Below are positions 28,278 to 37,294 of a DNA stretch of 64,000 nucleotides, one piece after another. The notes below the pieces were generated by a model that made no database searches, was not told the DNA's origin, and saw only the letters and a list, made by a program, of their open reading frames with translations. Origin of the DNA: Kordiimonas sp. SCSIO 12610 (GTDB lineage Bacteria; Pseudomonadota; Alphaproteobacteria; Sphingomonadales; Kordiimonadaceae); the NCBI RefSeq assembly GCF_024398015.1, contig NZ_CP073747.1:1994501-2058500 (forward strand). Direction: 5' to 3'. The position numbers and the translations under genes are program-made. Position 1 is the first letter of the stretch. Every line of letters begins with the position of its first letter.

Positions 28278-29687
28278 ATGCCCACTGACATGCCCAAGGT
28301 AGTAACACGGTTTGCACCGTCACCAACAGGGTTCCTTCATATTGGCGGCGCCAGAACCGCACTCTATAACTGGCTATTTGCACACCATCATGGTGGCGAC
28401 TTTCTTCTTCGCATCGAAGATACGGACAGAAAAAGATCAACTGCCGAAGCAATCGACGCAATTATTACAGGCATGAAATGGCTGGGGCTCAATTGGTCTG
28501 GTGATGCTGTTAGTCAATTTGCGCAAGCTGAGCGCCACAGAGAGGTGGCAAATGCCCTATTAGCGAGCGGCAATGCTTATTATTGTTATGCTAGCCAGGA
28601 AGAAACCGCAGAAGCACGCGATAATGCCCGTGCAGAAGGCAAACCCTTCCGCGGTGACCTGTGGCGTGACCGTGATCCTTCAGAAGCGCCAGATGGGGTT
28701 CAACCGGTTGTCCGAGTAAAAATGCCACGTGACGGCGAAACAACCATTGTCGACGCTGTTCAAGGATCGGTGACTGTATCCAATAGTGAACTGGATGACA
28801 TGGTTATTTTGCGATCTGATGGAACACCAACCTACATGCTATCTGTTGTTGTTGATGATCATGATATGGGCGTTACGCATGTAATTCGCGGCGATGATCA
28901 TTTGAATAATGCGTTCAGACAATATCAAATTTATCATATGATGGGATGGGATATTCCAACCTTTGCCCATATCCCGTTAATCCACGGCCCGGACGGTAAG
29001 AAATTATCAAAGCGTCATGGTGCACTGGGTGTGGATGCATATGAAGACATGGGCTTTTTACCTGAAGCGATGCGTAATTATCTTTTACGCCTAGGCTGGA
29101 GCCACGGTGATGACGAAATCATCACTACCAAGCAAGCCATCGAATGGTTTACGCTTGATAACGTTGGCCGCGCCCCTGCCCGTTTTGATTTTGACAAACT
29201 GGACTTTGTAAACGCTCATTATATGAAAGAATGCGAAGACAGCACTTTGTTCGCTTTGATCAAAGAAAACATCGAGCACGCGATTGGAAAACCAATTGAC
29301 GATACAGAACAAGGTAAAGTCGTTCAAGCCATGCCTTCGATTAAAGAGCGTGCGAAACGAATTGGCGACCTAATTGAGCCAACTTCTTTATTCTGTAATA
29401 TTCGCCCGCTAGAGATTAGCGAAAAAGCGAAAAAACAAATTACTGAGGAAACGAAACCTATTCTCGCTTCCTTGAAAGATCAGCTTTCAGATCTCCCGTC
29501 ATGGATAGGGTCTGATATCAAAGCTACCATCATGTCCTTTGCAGAAGCTGAGGACTTAAAACTAGGCAAGGTAATGCAGCCTGTTCGGGCAGCAGTCACC
29601 GGGGGTAAGCAATCCGGTGATCTTGTTGAAACGCTTGAAATACTTGGAAAAGACGAGACAATTAGTCGTCTTTCTGACGTGTGCTGA
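28278..29687 (+). CDS. gltX: Glutamyl-tRNA synthetase
   Basis: Class I aminoacyl-tRNA synthetase of 469 residues. The HIGH-type motif appears as LHIGGARTAL (about 20-29) and the KMSKS-type motif as KKLSKRHG (about 240). The C-terminal helical anticodon-binding region is present. Alphaproteobacteria often carry two copies with different tRNA preference; only one is here, so a Glu/Gln-charging preference cannot be assigned. Two ATGs are possible (28278 and 28290); the first is retained. The Shine-Dalgarno match is weak. Followed after 68 nt by gltA. Confidence 0.95.
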   Translation: MPTDMPKVVTRFAPSPTGFLHIGGARTALYNWLFAHHHGGDFLLRIEDTDRKRSTAEAIDAIITGMKWLGLNWSGDAVSQFAQAERHREVANALLASGNAYYCYASQEETAEARDNARAEGKPFRGDLWRDRDPSEAPDGVQPVVRVKMPRDGETTIVDAVQGSVTVSNSELDDMVILRSDGTPTYMLSVVVDDHDMGVTHVIRGDDHLNNAFRQYQIYHMMGWDIPTFAHIPLIHGPDGKKLSKRHGALGVDAYEDMGFLPEAMRNYLLRLGWSHGDDEIITTKQAIEWFTLDNVGRAPARFDFDKLDFVNAHYMKECEDSTLFALIKENIEHAIGKPIDDTEQGKVVQAMPSIKERAKRIGDLIEPTSLFCNIRPLEISEKAKKQITEETKPILASLKDQLSDLPSWIGSDIKATIMSFAEAEDLKLGKVMQPVRAAVTGGKQSGDLVETLEILGKDETISRLSDVC

Positions 29688-29755
29688 GTGTGGCATTACC
29701 AAACCCTCTCTGGCTATCAGTCAGGGTAAAACCATAAGAAAGAAGGAGTAAGACC

Positions 29756-31042
29756 ATGTCAAACGATCCCCTAAAGCTATCAGGTAATGGCCTTGACATT
29801 GATCTACCTATAATGGAAGGCTCTGTGGGCCCGAAGGTTATCGATGTGCGTAAATTATACGCGCAATCAGATATGTTCACATTCGATCCAGGCTTCACAT
29901 CAACAGCGAGCTGCGAATCCAGCATTACATTCATCGACGGTGAAAAAGGCCAGCTTTTATACCGTGGATACCCAATCGAACAACTTGCTGAACAAAGCGA
30001 CTTTATGGAATGTTGCTACCTTCTTTTATACGGTGACCTTCCAAGCAAAGCCGAAAAAGATAAGTTTGTTCATGATATCACGCACCACACAATGGTCCAT
30101 GAGCAACTTCATCGCTTCTTCAGCGGTTTCCGCCGCGACGCACACCCAATGGCAATTATGGTCGGTGTCGTGGGTGCCCTCGCTGCGTTCTACCATGACA
30201 GCACAGACATCAATGATCCGCATCAGCGTATGGTTGCTAGCTATCGCATGATTGCGAAAATACCAACAATTGCGGCAATGGCCTATAAATATTCAATCGG
30301 ACAGCCTTTTGTCTATCCTCAGAATGACCTGTCATATGCCGGCAACTTCCTGAAGATGATGTTCTCTGTTCCTGCTGCTGAATATAAAGTAAGCCCAACA
30401 CTAGAGCGTGCGATGGATCTTATTTTCATCCTTCACGCTGATCACGAGCAGAACGCATCAACATCAACAGTTCGCCTTGCTGGTTCATCAGGTGCGAACC
30501 CGTTCGCATGTATCGCTGCTGGTATCGCATGCCTTTGGGGTCCTGCACACGGCGGCGCAAATGAGGCCTGCCTCAACATGCTTCAGGAAATCGGCACTGT
30601 TGATCGTATTCCTGAGTTTGTAGCGCGCGCGAAAGACAAGAACGATCCTTTCCGTCTTATGGGCTTTGGTCATCGTGTCTATAAAAACTTTGATCCACGC
30701 GCGACTGTTATGCGCGACACAGCGCACAAGGTTCTTGCAGAACTAGGTGTTGACGATCCGCTATTTGATGTTGCAATGGAACTTGAAAAAATCGCTCTTG
30801 AGGACGAATATTTCATCGCGAAGAAACTCTACCCGAACGTGGATTTCTATTCAGGTATCATCCTAAAAGCCATGGGCTTCCCAACAGAGATGTTCACTGT
30901 TCTGTTTGCTCTTGCCCGTACAAGCGGCTGGATTGCTCAGTGGAAAGAAATGGTAGAAGATCCAACACAGAAAATTGGTCGTCCTCGCCAGCTATATACT
31001 GGTGCAGCAGCACGGGATTATGTTCCGGTTGATCAGCGTTAA
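29756..31042 (+). CDS. gltA: Citrate synthase (type II)
   Basis: Condenses acetyl-CoA and oxaloacetate; 428 residues, the length of hexameric NADH-sensitive gram-negative enzymes. Catalytic region motifs: [42 protein letters not shown] (His, Asp) and [12 protein letters not shown]. Start ATG has AGAAGGAG at good spacing. It lies downstream of gltX and ends at a very strong bidirectional terminator. In many relatives the lpx genes lie between fabZ and gltA; here none do. Confidence 0.98.
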   Translation: MSNDPLKLSGNGLDIDLPIMEGSVGPKVIDVRKLYAQSDMFTFDPGFTSTASCESSITFIDGEKGQLLYRGYPIEQLAEQSDFMECCYLLLYGDLPSKAEKDKFVHDITHHTMVHEQLHRFFSGFRRDAHPMAIMVGVVGALAAFYHDSTDINDPHQRMVASYRMIAKIPTIAAMAYKYSIGQPFVYPQNDLSYAGNFLKMMFSVPAAEYKVSPTLERAMDLIFILHADHEQNASTSTVRLAGSSGANPFACIAAGIACLWGPAHGGANEACLNMLQEIGTVDRIPEFVARAKDKNDPFRLMGFGHRVYKNFDPRATVMRDTAHKVLAELGVDDPLFDVAMELEKIALEDEYFIAKKLYPNVDFYSGIILKAMGFPTEMFTVLFALARTSGWIAQWKEMVEDPTQKIGRPRQLYTGAAARDYVPVDQR

Positions 31043-31057
31043 TACATATAACAAATG

Positions 31058-31097
31058 ATACTAAAAAGCCCGGTCAAATGACCGGGCTTTTTAGTAT
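31058..31097. terminator. Bidirectional terminator between gltA and fabZ
   Basis: Perfect 19-bp stem (arms 31058-31076 and 31079-31097) with core AAAAAGCCCGGTCA/TGACCGGGCTTTTT and a minimal loop. Runs of A and T on both flanks allow termination from either side, which suits the convergent gltA and fabZ genes. Confidence 0.95.
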
Positions 31098-31128
31098 ATA
31101 GAGTGTTTGATCATCTGATCAAAAACTA

Positions 31129-31572
31129 TCAATCTTCCTTAGCGCCCAACATGGCAGTAAGCTTTGCTTGACAAACCATTGTGCCATCAACTGTTGCTTC
31201 GGCATCAAACTTCCACACGGCACCGCCGCCGCGGGTTTTCGTAAGTTTCATTTCCAGTCGATCGCCTGGTTCAACTGGTTTGCGGAATTTCGCCCCATCA
31301 ATGCCCATAAAATAAACAACGCGGCCCTGCGCATCTTCACCAAGAAAATCAACAGCGATGACCGCAGCGGTTTGCGCCATCGCTTCTAAAATAAGCACGC
31401 CTGGCATAACCGGCTTTTGGGGGAAATGCCCAGGGAAAAATGGCTCGTTAATCGTAACATTCTTAATGCCTTTTGCGCTTTCACCCGGTACGACATCAAC
31501 CACTTTATCAATTAACAAGAATGGATAACGGTGTGGAATTAATTCCATAATCTGATTTATGTTGAATTCCAT
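31129..31572 (-). CDS. fabZ: 3-hydroxyacyl-ACP dehydratase FabZ
   Basis: Hot-dog-fold dehydratase of fatty acid elongation; 147 residues. Catalytic His49 in FFPGHFPQKPVMPG and Glu63 in LILEAMAQ are both present. It starts behind a perfect AGGAGG. The upstream skp gene ends with a hairpin terminator only about 35 nt before this start, so fabZ depends on read-through or a promoter in that gap. The lpxD gene normally found between skp/bamA and fabZ, and the lpxA after it, are absent. Confidence 0.97.
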   Translation of the reverse strand: MEFNINQIMELIPHRYPFLLIDKVVDVVPGESAKGIKNVTINEPFFPGHFPQKPVMPGVLILEAMAQTAAVIAVDFLGEDAQGRVVYFMGIDGAKFRKPVEPGDRLEMKLTKTRGGGAVWKFDAEATVDGTMVCQAKLTAMLGAKED

Positions 31573-31605
31573 TTCAGCCTCCTAAGAGCTTTTTCAAATA
31601 AAACA

Positions 31606-31634
31606 GCCTTCAGGTAATCATCTTACCTGAAGGC
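31606..31634 (-). terminator. Terminator after skp
   Basis: Twelve-bp stem GCCTTCAGGTAA/TTACCTGAAGGC with a 5-nt loop, about 20 nt past the skp stop. The minus-strand tail is T-rich but interrupted (TGTTTTATTTG), so it may attenuate rather than fully stop transcription into fabZ. Confidence 0.75.
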
Positions 31635-31656
31635 CTTAAACTAACGTATATTAAAC

Positions 31657-32250
31657 TTAATTGCCGTCTGTCGGTGTCGCAGAATTCTGTGGAACAGTGC
31701 GCTGTGGCAATGTAAGCGTTACAGCTGGCAACTCTGCATCGAGTTGTTCGATAAATTCAGTTGTCACATCGATACCGGATGCTGCGCCCATAACAAGGCG
31801 CTTAATCATAATGATTTGTGCACTACGGTCTGCAAGGATTTTGCGAATTACAGGCTGGCGCGCACGCTCAACTTGTGTCGCAGCTTCCTGACGGAGCTTA
31901 TCAAACTGAAGTTCTGAAATCTGAAGAGCACGCTGTGCATTCACAAACTGTGTCTCCAATCCCTTCTTTTCTTCTTCGTACTTGTCGTTACCAATGATTG
32001 ATTTTCGTTTCTCAAGGTCCGCTAGCAACTGCTCCAGCTGCCCGCCACGTGCGACAAAATTACGAAGCTGCACGATGTTCTGGCGAATTTCATTCACCTG
32101 AAGGTTAAAGTCTTTATAGGCTGCGGCTTCACGTTCCACGCGTTCATCGTCAACAATCAGGATCTGTTGTGCGTCAAGAGCGGTTCCCAATCCTAAAAAT
32201 GCGATCATCGCAGCCGCAGTAATTTTTATCATTTTAAGCACAGAGGCCAT
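31657..32250 (-). CDS. skp: Periplasmic chaperone Skp/OmpH
   Basis: Holds unfolded outer-membrane proteins on the way to BamA; 197 residues. The signal peptide is about 1-27 (AAAMIAFLGLGTALDAQ). A long charged coiled-coil region follows (about 40-135, ILIVDDERVEREAAAYKDF onward), forming the tentacles, then a short C-terminal beta segment and an Asn/Pro/Thr tail. Start ATG has AGGAA 6 nt upstream. It follows bamA after 23 nt and is co-transcribed. Confidence 0.9.
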   Translation of the reverse strand: MASVLKMIKITAAAMIAFLGLGTALDAQQILIVDDERVEREAAAYKDFNLQVNEIRQNIVQLRNFVARGGQLEQLLADLEKRKSIIGNDKYEEEKKGLETQFVNAQRALQISELQFDKLRQEAATQVERARQPVIRKILADRSAQIIMIKRLVMGAASGIDVTTEFIEQLDAELPAVTLTLPQRTVPQNSATPTDGN

Positions 32251-32273
32251 AGCTAGTTCCTTAAATAGTGTCT

Positions 32274-34943
32274 TTAGAATGTGGTACCCACATTGAATTG
32301 AAGTGTCTGAGTATCATCTCCGAGCTGACGACGCAACGTTCTTGCGAGGTCAATTCGGAATGGACCGAATGGTGACTGCCAAGAAAACCCGATACCTACT
32401 GAAATACGCGGACTTGGAGAGTTACCTGATATACATGTAGCGCCTGAAAAACCTAACTCCGTAGATGCTAAATCCTGAATAGCTGCCGGCCCCGAAATAC
32501 CTTGTTCTGCAACGAGAAGGGAAAAGTCATTAAATTGCTGAAGGCTAAACGGACATGAAGGGAAAATAGAGTTTTCTGCACGGAACAAGGCACCGACATC
32601 AAAAAAGGCAGATGCGTTAATTCCGGATTCGAGCGCGGCATTACCAAGCGGGAAAAAGAGCTCGGCGCGTCCAATATAAAATGCTCGGCCACCGACAACC
32701 CTAAACTGTTGCTCAGGGGCTAATGCCTGGCCAACAATATCGAATTCACGAGGGCCCACCCCTGAATTATCAAAACCACGTAGCCTTGGACCACCAAGGA
32801 AAAACAAATCGTTCAAACGAACCTGCTGGTTAATCCCTTCAATAAGGCCACCTTCTGCACCTAAACGCAGCGTCCAACCATTGAACGGAGTCCAATAATT
32901 ATCGATACTTGCTGTCGTTTGGAGGTATTTTACACTACCACCCAGGCCCGCAAAGTTTTGATTGAACCGAATGGATCGTCCACGAGTTGGCCGGATGATA
33001 CTATTCCTACTATCGGTGCCGAGTGTATAGCCAATAATCGATTGCGTTCTCGACCCAATGGAGTTTGCGAAGAAAGGATTGAAATTTAAGAGAACGTCCT
33101 CTGACTCTGCAACACTCAGAGATCCATCACCATTCTCATCAAAATCGGCTTCAGTGATTACCCCATCCCCATTTAAGTCGGCCGAAGCAAGTAAATCGGG
33201 GTTATTTAAACTAGCCTCCGCAATATTAGCAATTGTTGTACCGGCGAGGCCTATCGATTGAAGCCCAAACGACGCGTCATCCTGCCTGATAGTATAACGA
33301 AGTCCAAGTGACCAAAATTCATTCAATGCAGCACCAGCACGAAGCTGAAAACCAAGCGCTCTGTTCTGCAAACCATTCTGGAAAATACCATTACCAAGTC
33401 CATTGGTGTCCGTATTGGTTACAAAAACATTGAAGCCACCAGAAATACTGCGCCCTAACAAATACGGTTCGGTAAAGTCTAAGTTAATATTCTGTTGGAA
33501 ACTCGATAAATTTAACGAAAGTCCTAGCGATTGCCCTTTACCAAACAGATTGCGCTGCCTGACGGAAGCATTGAAAATAAAGTTTTGGACGCTAGAGAAA
33601 CCGGCCCCAAGGTTGAGTTCACCTGTTGCTTGCTCTTCTACACCGACATCCAATACTAGTCTATCAGGCGTTGACCCCGGTAGTTGTTCAATCTCAATCT
33701 CGCGGAAGAAACTTAAACGGTTTAGACGGTTTTCCGAACGATTCACGAGCGCTGAATTGAAGGCATCGCCTTCTTGAAGGCGAAATTCGCGGCGAATAAC
33801 TTTGTCAAGTGTCGTTACATTACCATGGATACGAATACGCTCCACATATACCCTTGGTGCATCAAGCACCCTAAAGGTAATATCAATTGTTCGACCTTCA
33901 CGGTTTCTGTTAATCCGTGGTCTGATATCAACAAAAGCATACCCAAGTAGGCCAGCTGCATTCGTAAGTGCCTCAATGGTTTTTTCAATTGCTTCTGCGT
34001 TATAGATTTGGCCCTTGCGCATAAGAAGGAATGCTTCGAACAAAATCGGATCAACATCACGAATTTCGCTATCGACGCTGATTTCGCCAAATTCGTATAT
34101 TTCGCCTTCTTCAACAGTGAAAGTTACAAAAAAATCTTCCCGGTCAGCAGTCAATTCCGAAACAGCAGAAACAACACGGAAGTCTGCATAGCCTTCGTTC
34201 AAATAAAACTGGCGAAGAACTTGCTGGTCAAAAGCTTGCCGATCTGGGTCAAAGGTATCGTTGGAACCAAAAATCTTCCACCAACGCGATTCCTTCGTTG
34301 CCAAGACGTCCTTTAAATCGCCGTCGCTATATTTTTTATTACCAATAAAGTTGATTTTACTGATCCGCGTTTTCGGGCCTTCTTGTATCTCAAAAAGAAC
34401 GTCAACACGGTTTTGTTCTAACTGAACAACCTTTGGCTCAATGATTGCCGCGAACCGACCGGAATTCCGATATAAAGCAAGTATCCGCTCTACATCTGCC
34501 CGTACTTTTGCACGTGTGAAAATCGTTCTGGGGCGCAATCTAACCTCTTCGAGAAGTTCATCACGGTCCAAACGTTTATTACCTTCAAAAACAACGCGGT
34601 TAATGATTGGGTTTTCAACAACCCTGATAATCAAAGTACCTTGCTGCTCGAGGATTTCAACATCTGCAAACAATCCAGTTGCAAACAGGTTTTTTGTACT
34701 CTCATTGATTTTTGCCAGGTCAAATGGGTCGCCTGTTCGAATAGTAAGGTAAGACGCTACCGTTTCTGGCTCTACACGCTCGCTACCGATAACATTGATT
34801 TGCCGGATAATGGGAACCTGTTGGTTCTGCCCCGCCCCTGCCTGCTGTGCAGAAACTGAACCTGTCACTATTGTCGCAATTATGATTGATGCACAAAAAC
34901 CAACAACCAGATAGAAATTATTTAACTGCAAAACTTTGCCCAC
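32274..34943 (-). CDS. bamA: Outer-membrane protein assembly factor BamA
   Basis: Central Omp85 component that inserts beta-barrel proteins; 889 residues. The signal peptide is about 1-33, then five POTRA domains (about 45-460, e.g. VVENPIINRVVFEGNKRL, GPKTRISKINFIGNKKY), then a 16-strand barrel with the conserved GGPRLRGFD-type loop (LGGPRLRGFDNSG) and a C-terminal Phe. Longer than E. coli BamA because of a barrel-loop insertion (about 570-640) with two EF-hand-like loops, DLNGDGVITEAD (589-600) and DENGDGSLSVAE (602-613). It starts with GTG. Lies between rseP and skp, the usual order. Confidence 0.96.
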   Translation of the reverse strand: MGKVLQLNNFYLVVGFCASIIIATIVTGSVSAQQAGAGQNQQVPIIRQINVIGSERVEPETVASYLTIRTGDPFDLAKINESTKNLFATGLFADVEILEQQGTLIIRVVENPIINRVVFEGNKRLDRDELLEEVRLRPRTIFTRAKVRADVERILALYRNSGRFAAIIEPKVVQLEQNRVDVLFEIQEGPKTRISKINFIGNKKYSDGDLKDVLATKESRWWKIFGSNDTFDPDRQAFDQQVLRQFYLNEGYADFRVVSAVSELTADREDFFVTFTVEEGEIYEFGEISVDSEIRDVDPILFEAFLLMRKGQIYNAEAIEKTIEALTNAAGLLGYAFVDIRPRINRNREGRTIDITFRVLDAPRVYVERIRIHGNVTTLDKVIRREFRLQEGDAFNSALVNRSENRLNRLSFFREIEIEQLPGSTPDRLVLDVGVEEQATGELNLGAGFSSVQNFIFNASVRQRNLFGKGQSLGLSLNLSSFQQNINLDFTEPYLLGRSISGGFNVFVTNTDTNGLGNGIFQNGLQNRALGFQLRAGAALNEFWSLGLRYTIRQDDASFGLQSIGLAGTTIANIAEASLNNPDLLASADLNGDGVITEADFDENGDGSLSVAESEDVLLNFNPFFANSIGSRTQSIIGYTLGTDSRNSIIRPTRGRSIRFNQNFAGLGGSVKYLQTTASIDNYWTPFNGWTLRLGAEGGLIEGINQQVRLNDLFFLGGPRLRGFDNSGVGPREFDIVGQALAPEQQFRVVGGRAFYIGRAELFFPLGNAALESGINASAFFDVGALFRAENSIFPSCPFSLQQFNDFSLLVAEQGISGPAAIQDLASTELGFSGATCISGNSPSPRISVGIGFSWQSPFGPFRIDLARTLRRQLGDDTQTLQFNVGTTF
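33105..33179 (-). other. Paired EF-hand-like calcium loops within BamA
   Basis: Codons for residues 589-613. Loop 1 has D-N-D-G-I-D at positions 1, 3, 5, 6, 8, 12 (dockerin-like Asp at 12). Loop 2 has D-N-D-G-L-E at the same positions, the canonical EF-hand pattern. A single Phe separates them. Calcium binding is inferred from this pattern. Confidence 0.7.
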
Positions 34944-34993
34944 TCTTCTTCAGTATCAATGTTTCTATAAACACATTAAGGCCAGCAACTTAC

Positions 34994-36103
34994 CTATAGA
35001 ACGATAGATTGCAAGTCATTCAGTGTTACAAACACCATAAAAATCAACATTAAGGCCATTCCGGCTATATATCCCACTTCTTGCGCCCGTTTTTTCAAGG
35101 GGGACCCTTTAACAGCTTCAACCAAATAGAACATCAAATGACCACCATCGAGTACAGGAATAGGCAATAAGTTGACTATCCCCAAATTAATAGAGATCAA
35201 CGCTAGAAATATTATGAAACTCTCAATACCCCGGCTTGCCGCCTCGCCAGTCATTGTAGCGATTCGCACCGGCCCACCAAGTTCATTAACAGATCGTAGT
35301 CCAACAATAATCTGACCAGTTGTGGTAAAAATTGTCTGGATGAACGTTCCTGTTTGGCGAAACCCTTCTGATATAGCACCAACTGGGCCAACTTCCACTC
35401 TCACCGACTGAGGAATACCTATACCCATTACACCATAAGGATAGCGGTTTCCAAATCTATCTTCTTGATATCCAACACCAGTTAGGAGCGTTTTATTTAT
35501 AGATTGACCATCTCGTTCCAGTACCAAGTCAATTTCTCTCTCAGGATACAAACGAACAATGGAGACAATATCATTAAAGCGTTCGATAGAATTCCCATTT
35601 ATTGAAACTATTCTATCACCAACCTGCATTCCAGATCGCTCTGCACCAGAATCTTCCAAAACAGACGGAACTATTGGCGGTGTAACCTGTGCGCCGTACG
35701 CCCAGAAAAAGCCTGCAAAGACGAGGACTGCGGCCAAAAGGTTAATACCTGGTCCTGCGAAAACAACCAAAGCCCGTTGCCAAACAGGCTTATAGTGAAA
35801 ACATTCCGATTTTTCTTTTTCGCTTAATTGCTCAATTGAACTATCGGCGTTGCTGGCACCAGAGGCATCACCGAAAAACTTCACATAGCCACCAAGCGGC
35901 AACATGCATACTTTCCAACGAACGCCCTTTTTATCAGTCCAGCCAAATAACTCTTTTCCGAATCCGATTGAGAAAGAGTCTACACGTACGCCGAATAAGC
36001 GCGCCACACTGTAATGCCCCCACTCATGAATAAAAACCAACACGCTGAATCCGCCAATAAAAGACAACAGCGTTAGAATTATTCCCGGATTTGATCCATC
36101 CAT
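34994..36103 (-). CDS. rseP: Site-2 zinc metalloprotease RseP
   Basis: Intramembrane protease of 369 residues that cleaves anti-sigma factors and signal-peptide remnants. The zinc motif HEWGH (about 26-30) is in the first membrane segment, a PDZ domain lies at about 125-215 (GAERSGMQVGDRIVSINGNS), and the third zinc ligand is in LLPIPVLDGGHL with the NLLPIP motif. Four membrane segments. It has a single PDZ, as usual in alphaproteobacteria; E. coli RseP has two. Lies between dxr and bamA. Confidence 0.95.
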   Translation of the reverse strand: MDGSNPGIILTLLSFIGGFSVLVFIHEWGHYSVARLFGVRVDSFSIGFGKELFGWTDKKGVRWKVCMLPLGGYVKFFGDASGASNADSSIEQLSEKEKSECFHYKPVWQRALVVFAGPGINLLAAVLVFAGFFWAYGAQVTPPIVPSVLEDSGAERSGMQVGDRIVSINGNSIERFNDIVSIVRLYPEREIDLVLERDGQSINKTLLTGVGYQEDRFGNRYPYGVMGIGIPQSVRVEVGPVGAISEGFRQTGTFIQTIFTTTGQIIVGLRSVNELGGPVRIATMTGEAASRGIESFIIFLALISINLGIVNLLPIPVLDGGHLMFYLVEAVKGSPLKKRAQEVGYIAGMALMLIFMVFVTLNDLQSIVL

Positions 36104-36129
36104 TACTAGTTACTTTCTTCCTTCACGCA

Positions 36130-37290
36130 TTACAGACAAGCAATAGCTTCGTGTGCCATTATTCGTGCCTGCTTATCGATCTCATATACATTTGCGAGCG
36201 ATTGTGGCGCTTTCATGTCAAATTTTTCTAAAACTTTTTCAACGACACACGCTATATCAAGAAATCCAATGTTTCTATTAAGAAATGCATCCACTGCAAC
36301 TTCGTTCGCTGCATTCATCGCTGCCGGCATCGTTCCCCCATTAATAAGGCTTTCACGCGCCAGTCCTAAACAGCGAAATTTGGCATAATCGGGCTCAACA
36401 AAAGTCAAATCAGCTAACGTAGCAAAATCCAATCCTTTAGCCCCCGTGGATAAACGGTCCGGCCATCCCAAACAGTATGAGATCGGGGTACGCATATCAG
36501 GCGTGCCCATTTGCGCCAAAACGCTACCATCAACATATTCCACCATAGAGTGGATAACTGACTGAGGATGAACGATGACGTCAACCTGATCGCGGTTAAC
36601 CGGAAATAAATAATAGGCTTCGATCATCTCCAAGCCCTTATTCATCATCGTCGCAGAGTCGACGGAAATCTTGGCACCCATATCCCAATTCGGATGAGCA
36701 ACGGCCTGTTCGGGTGTAACGTCAGTCAATTCGTCAATCGTTTGGTTTAAAAATGGTCCGCCGGATGCTGTCAAAATTATTCGCTCAACATCACTTGCAT
36801 GCTCCTGATCAAACACCTGGAAAATCGCATTATGTTCAGAATCAACAGGAAGTAACTTTGATCCGTACCTATTAACTTCCTCGAGCATTAAATCGCCAGC
36901 ACAAACCAAACATTCCTTATTCGCAAGTGCTATTGTTGCACCACGGCGGATTGCTTGGAGTGTCGGCTTTAGGCCTGCTGCCCCAACAATCGCAGACATA
37001 ACAATATCACTGTTTGCTTCTGCGACTTCACAAATGCCTGCTTCACCCGCCAATGGAATAATAGAGGTTCCCGATAATACCTCTTTTAATTCTGCATAAA
37101 GAGCTTCGTTTCCAATTGCTGCATATTTTGCATTCAACGCTTTGGCGAGGCGAACAAGTTCAGACAGGTTTTGATTTGCTGTTAGTCCCACAACTTCAAA
37201 CCGATTTGGATGTCGCTGAATAATATCGACAGTGCTAAGCCCTATAGAGCCGGTCGAGCCCAGAATTGATATAGTCTGTCTTTTTGTCAT
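36130..37290 (-). CDS. dxr: 1-deoxy-D-xylulose 5-phosphate reductoisomerase
   Basis: First committed enzyme of the MEP isoprenoid pathway; 386 residues. The NADPH-binding ILGSTGSIGLSTVDII lies at the N-terminus. Catalytic and metal-binding segments LLPVDSEHNAIFQ, TASGGPF and NMGAKISVDSATMMNKGLE-type sequence (KISVDSATMMNKGLE) are all present. Supplies precursors used by UppS in the same cluster. Sits between cdsA (4-nt gap) and rseP. Confidence 0.97.
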   Translation of the reverse strand: MTKRQTISILGSTGSIGLSTVDIIQRHPNRFEVVGLTANQNLSELVRLAKALNAKYAAIGNEALYAELKEVLSGTSIIPLAGEAGICEVAEANSDIVMSAIVGAAGLKPTLQAIRRGATIALANKECLVCAGDLMLEEVNRYGSKLLPVDSEHNAIFQVFDQEHASDVERIILTASGGPFLNQTIDELTDVTPEQAVAHPNWDMGAKISVDSATMMNKGLEMIEAYYLFPVNRDQVDVIVHPQSVIHSMVEYVDGSVLAQMGTPDMRTPISYCLGWPDRLSTGAKGLDFATLADLTFVEPDYAKFRCLGLARESLINGGTMPAAMNAANEVAVDAFLNRNIGFLDIACVVEKVLEKFDMKAPQSLANVYEIDKQARIMAHEAIACL

Positions 37291-37294
37291 TTAG

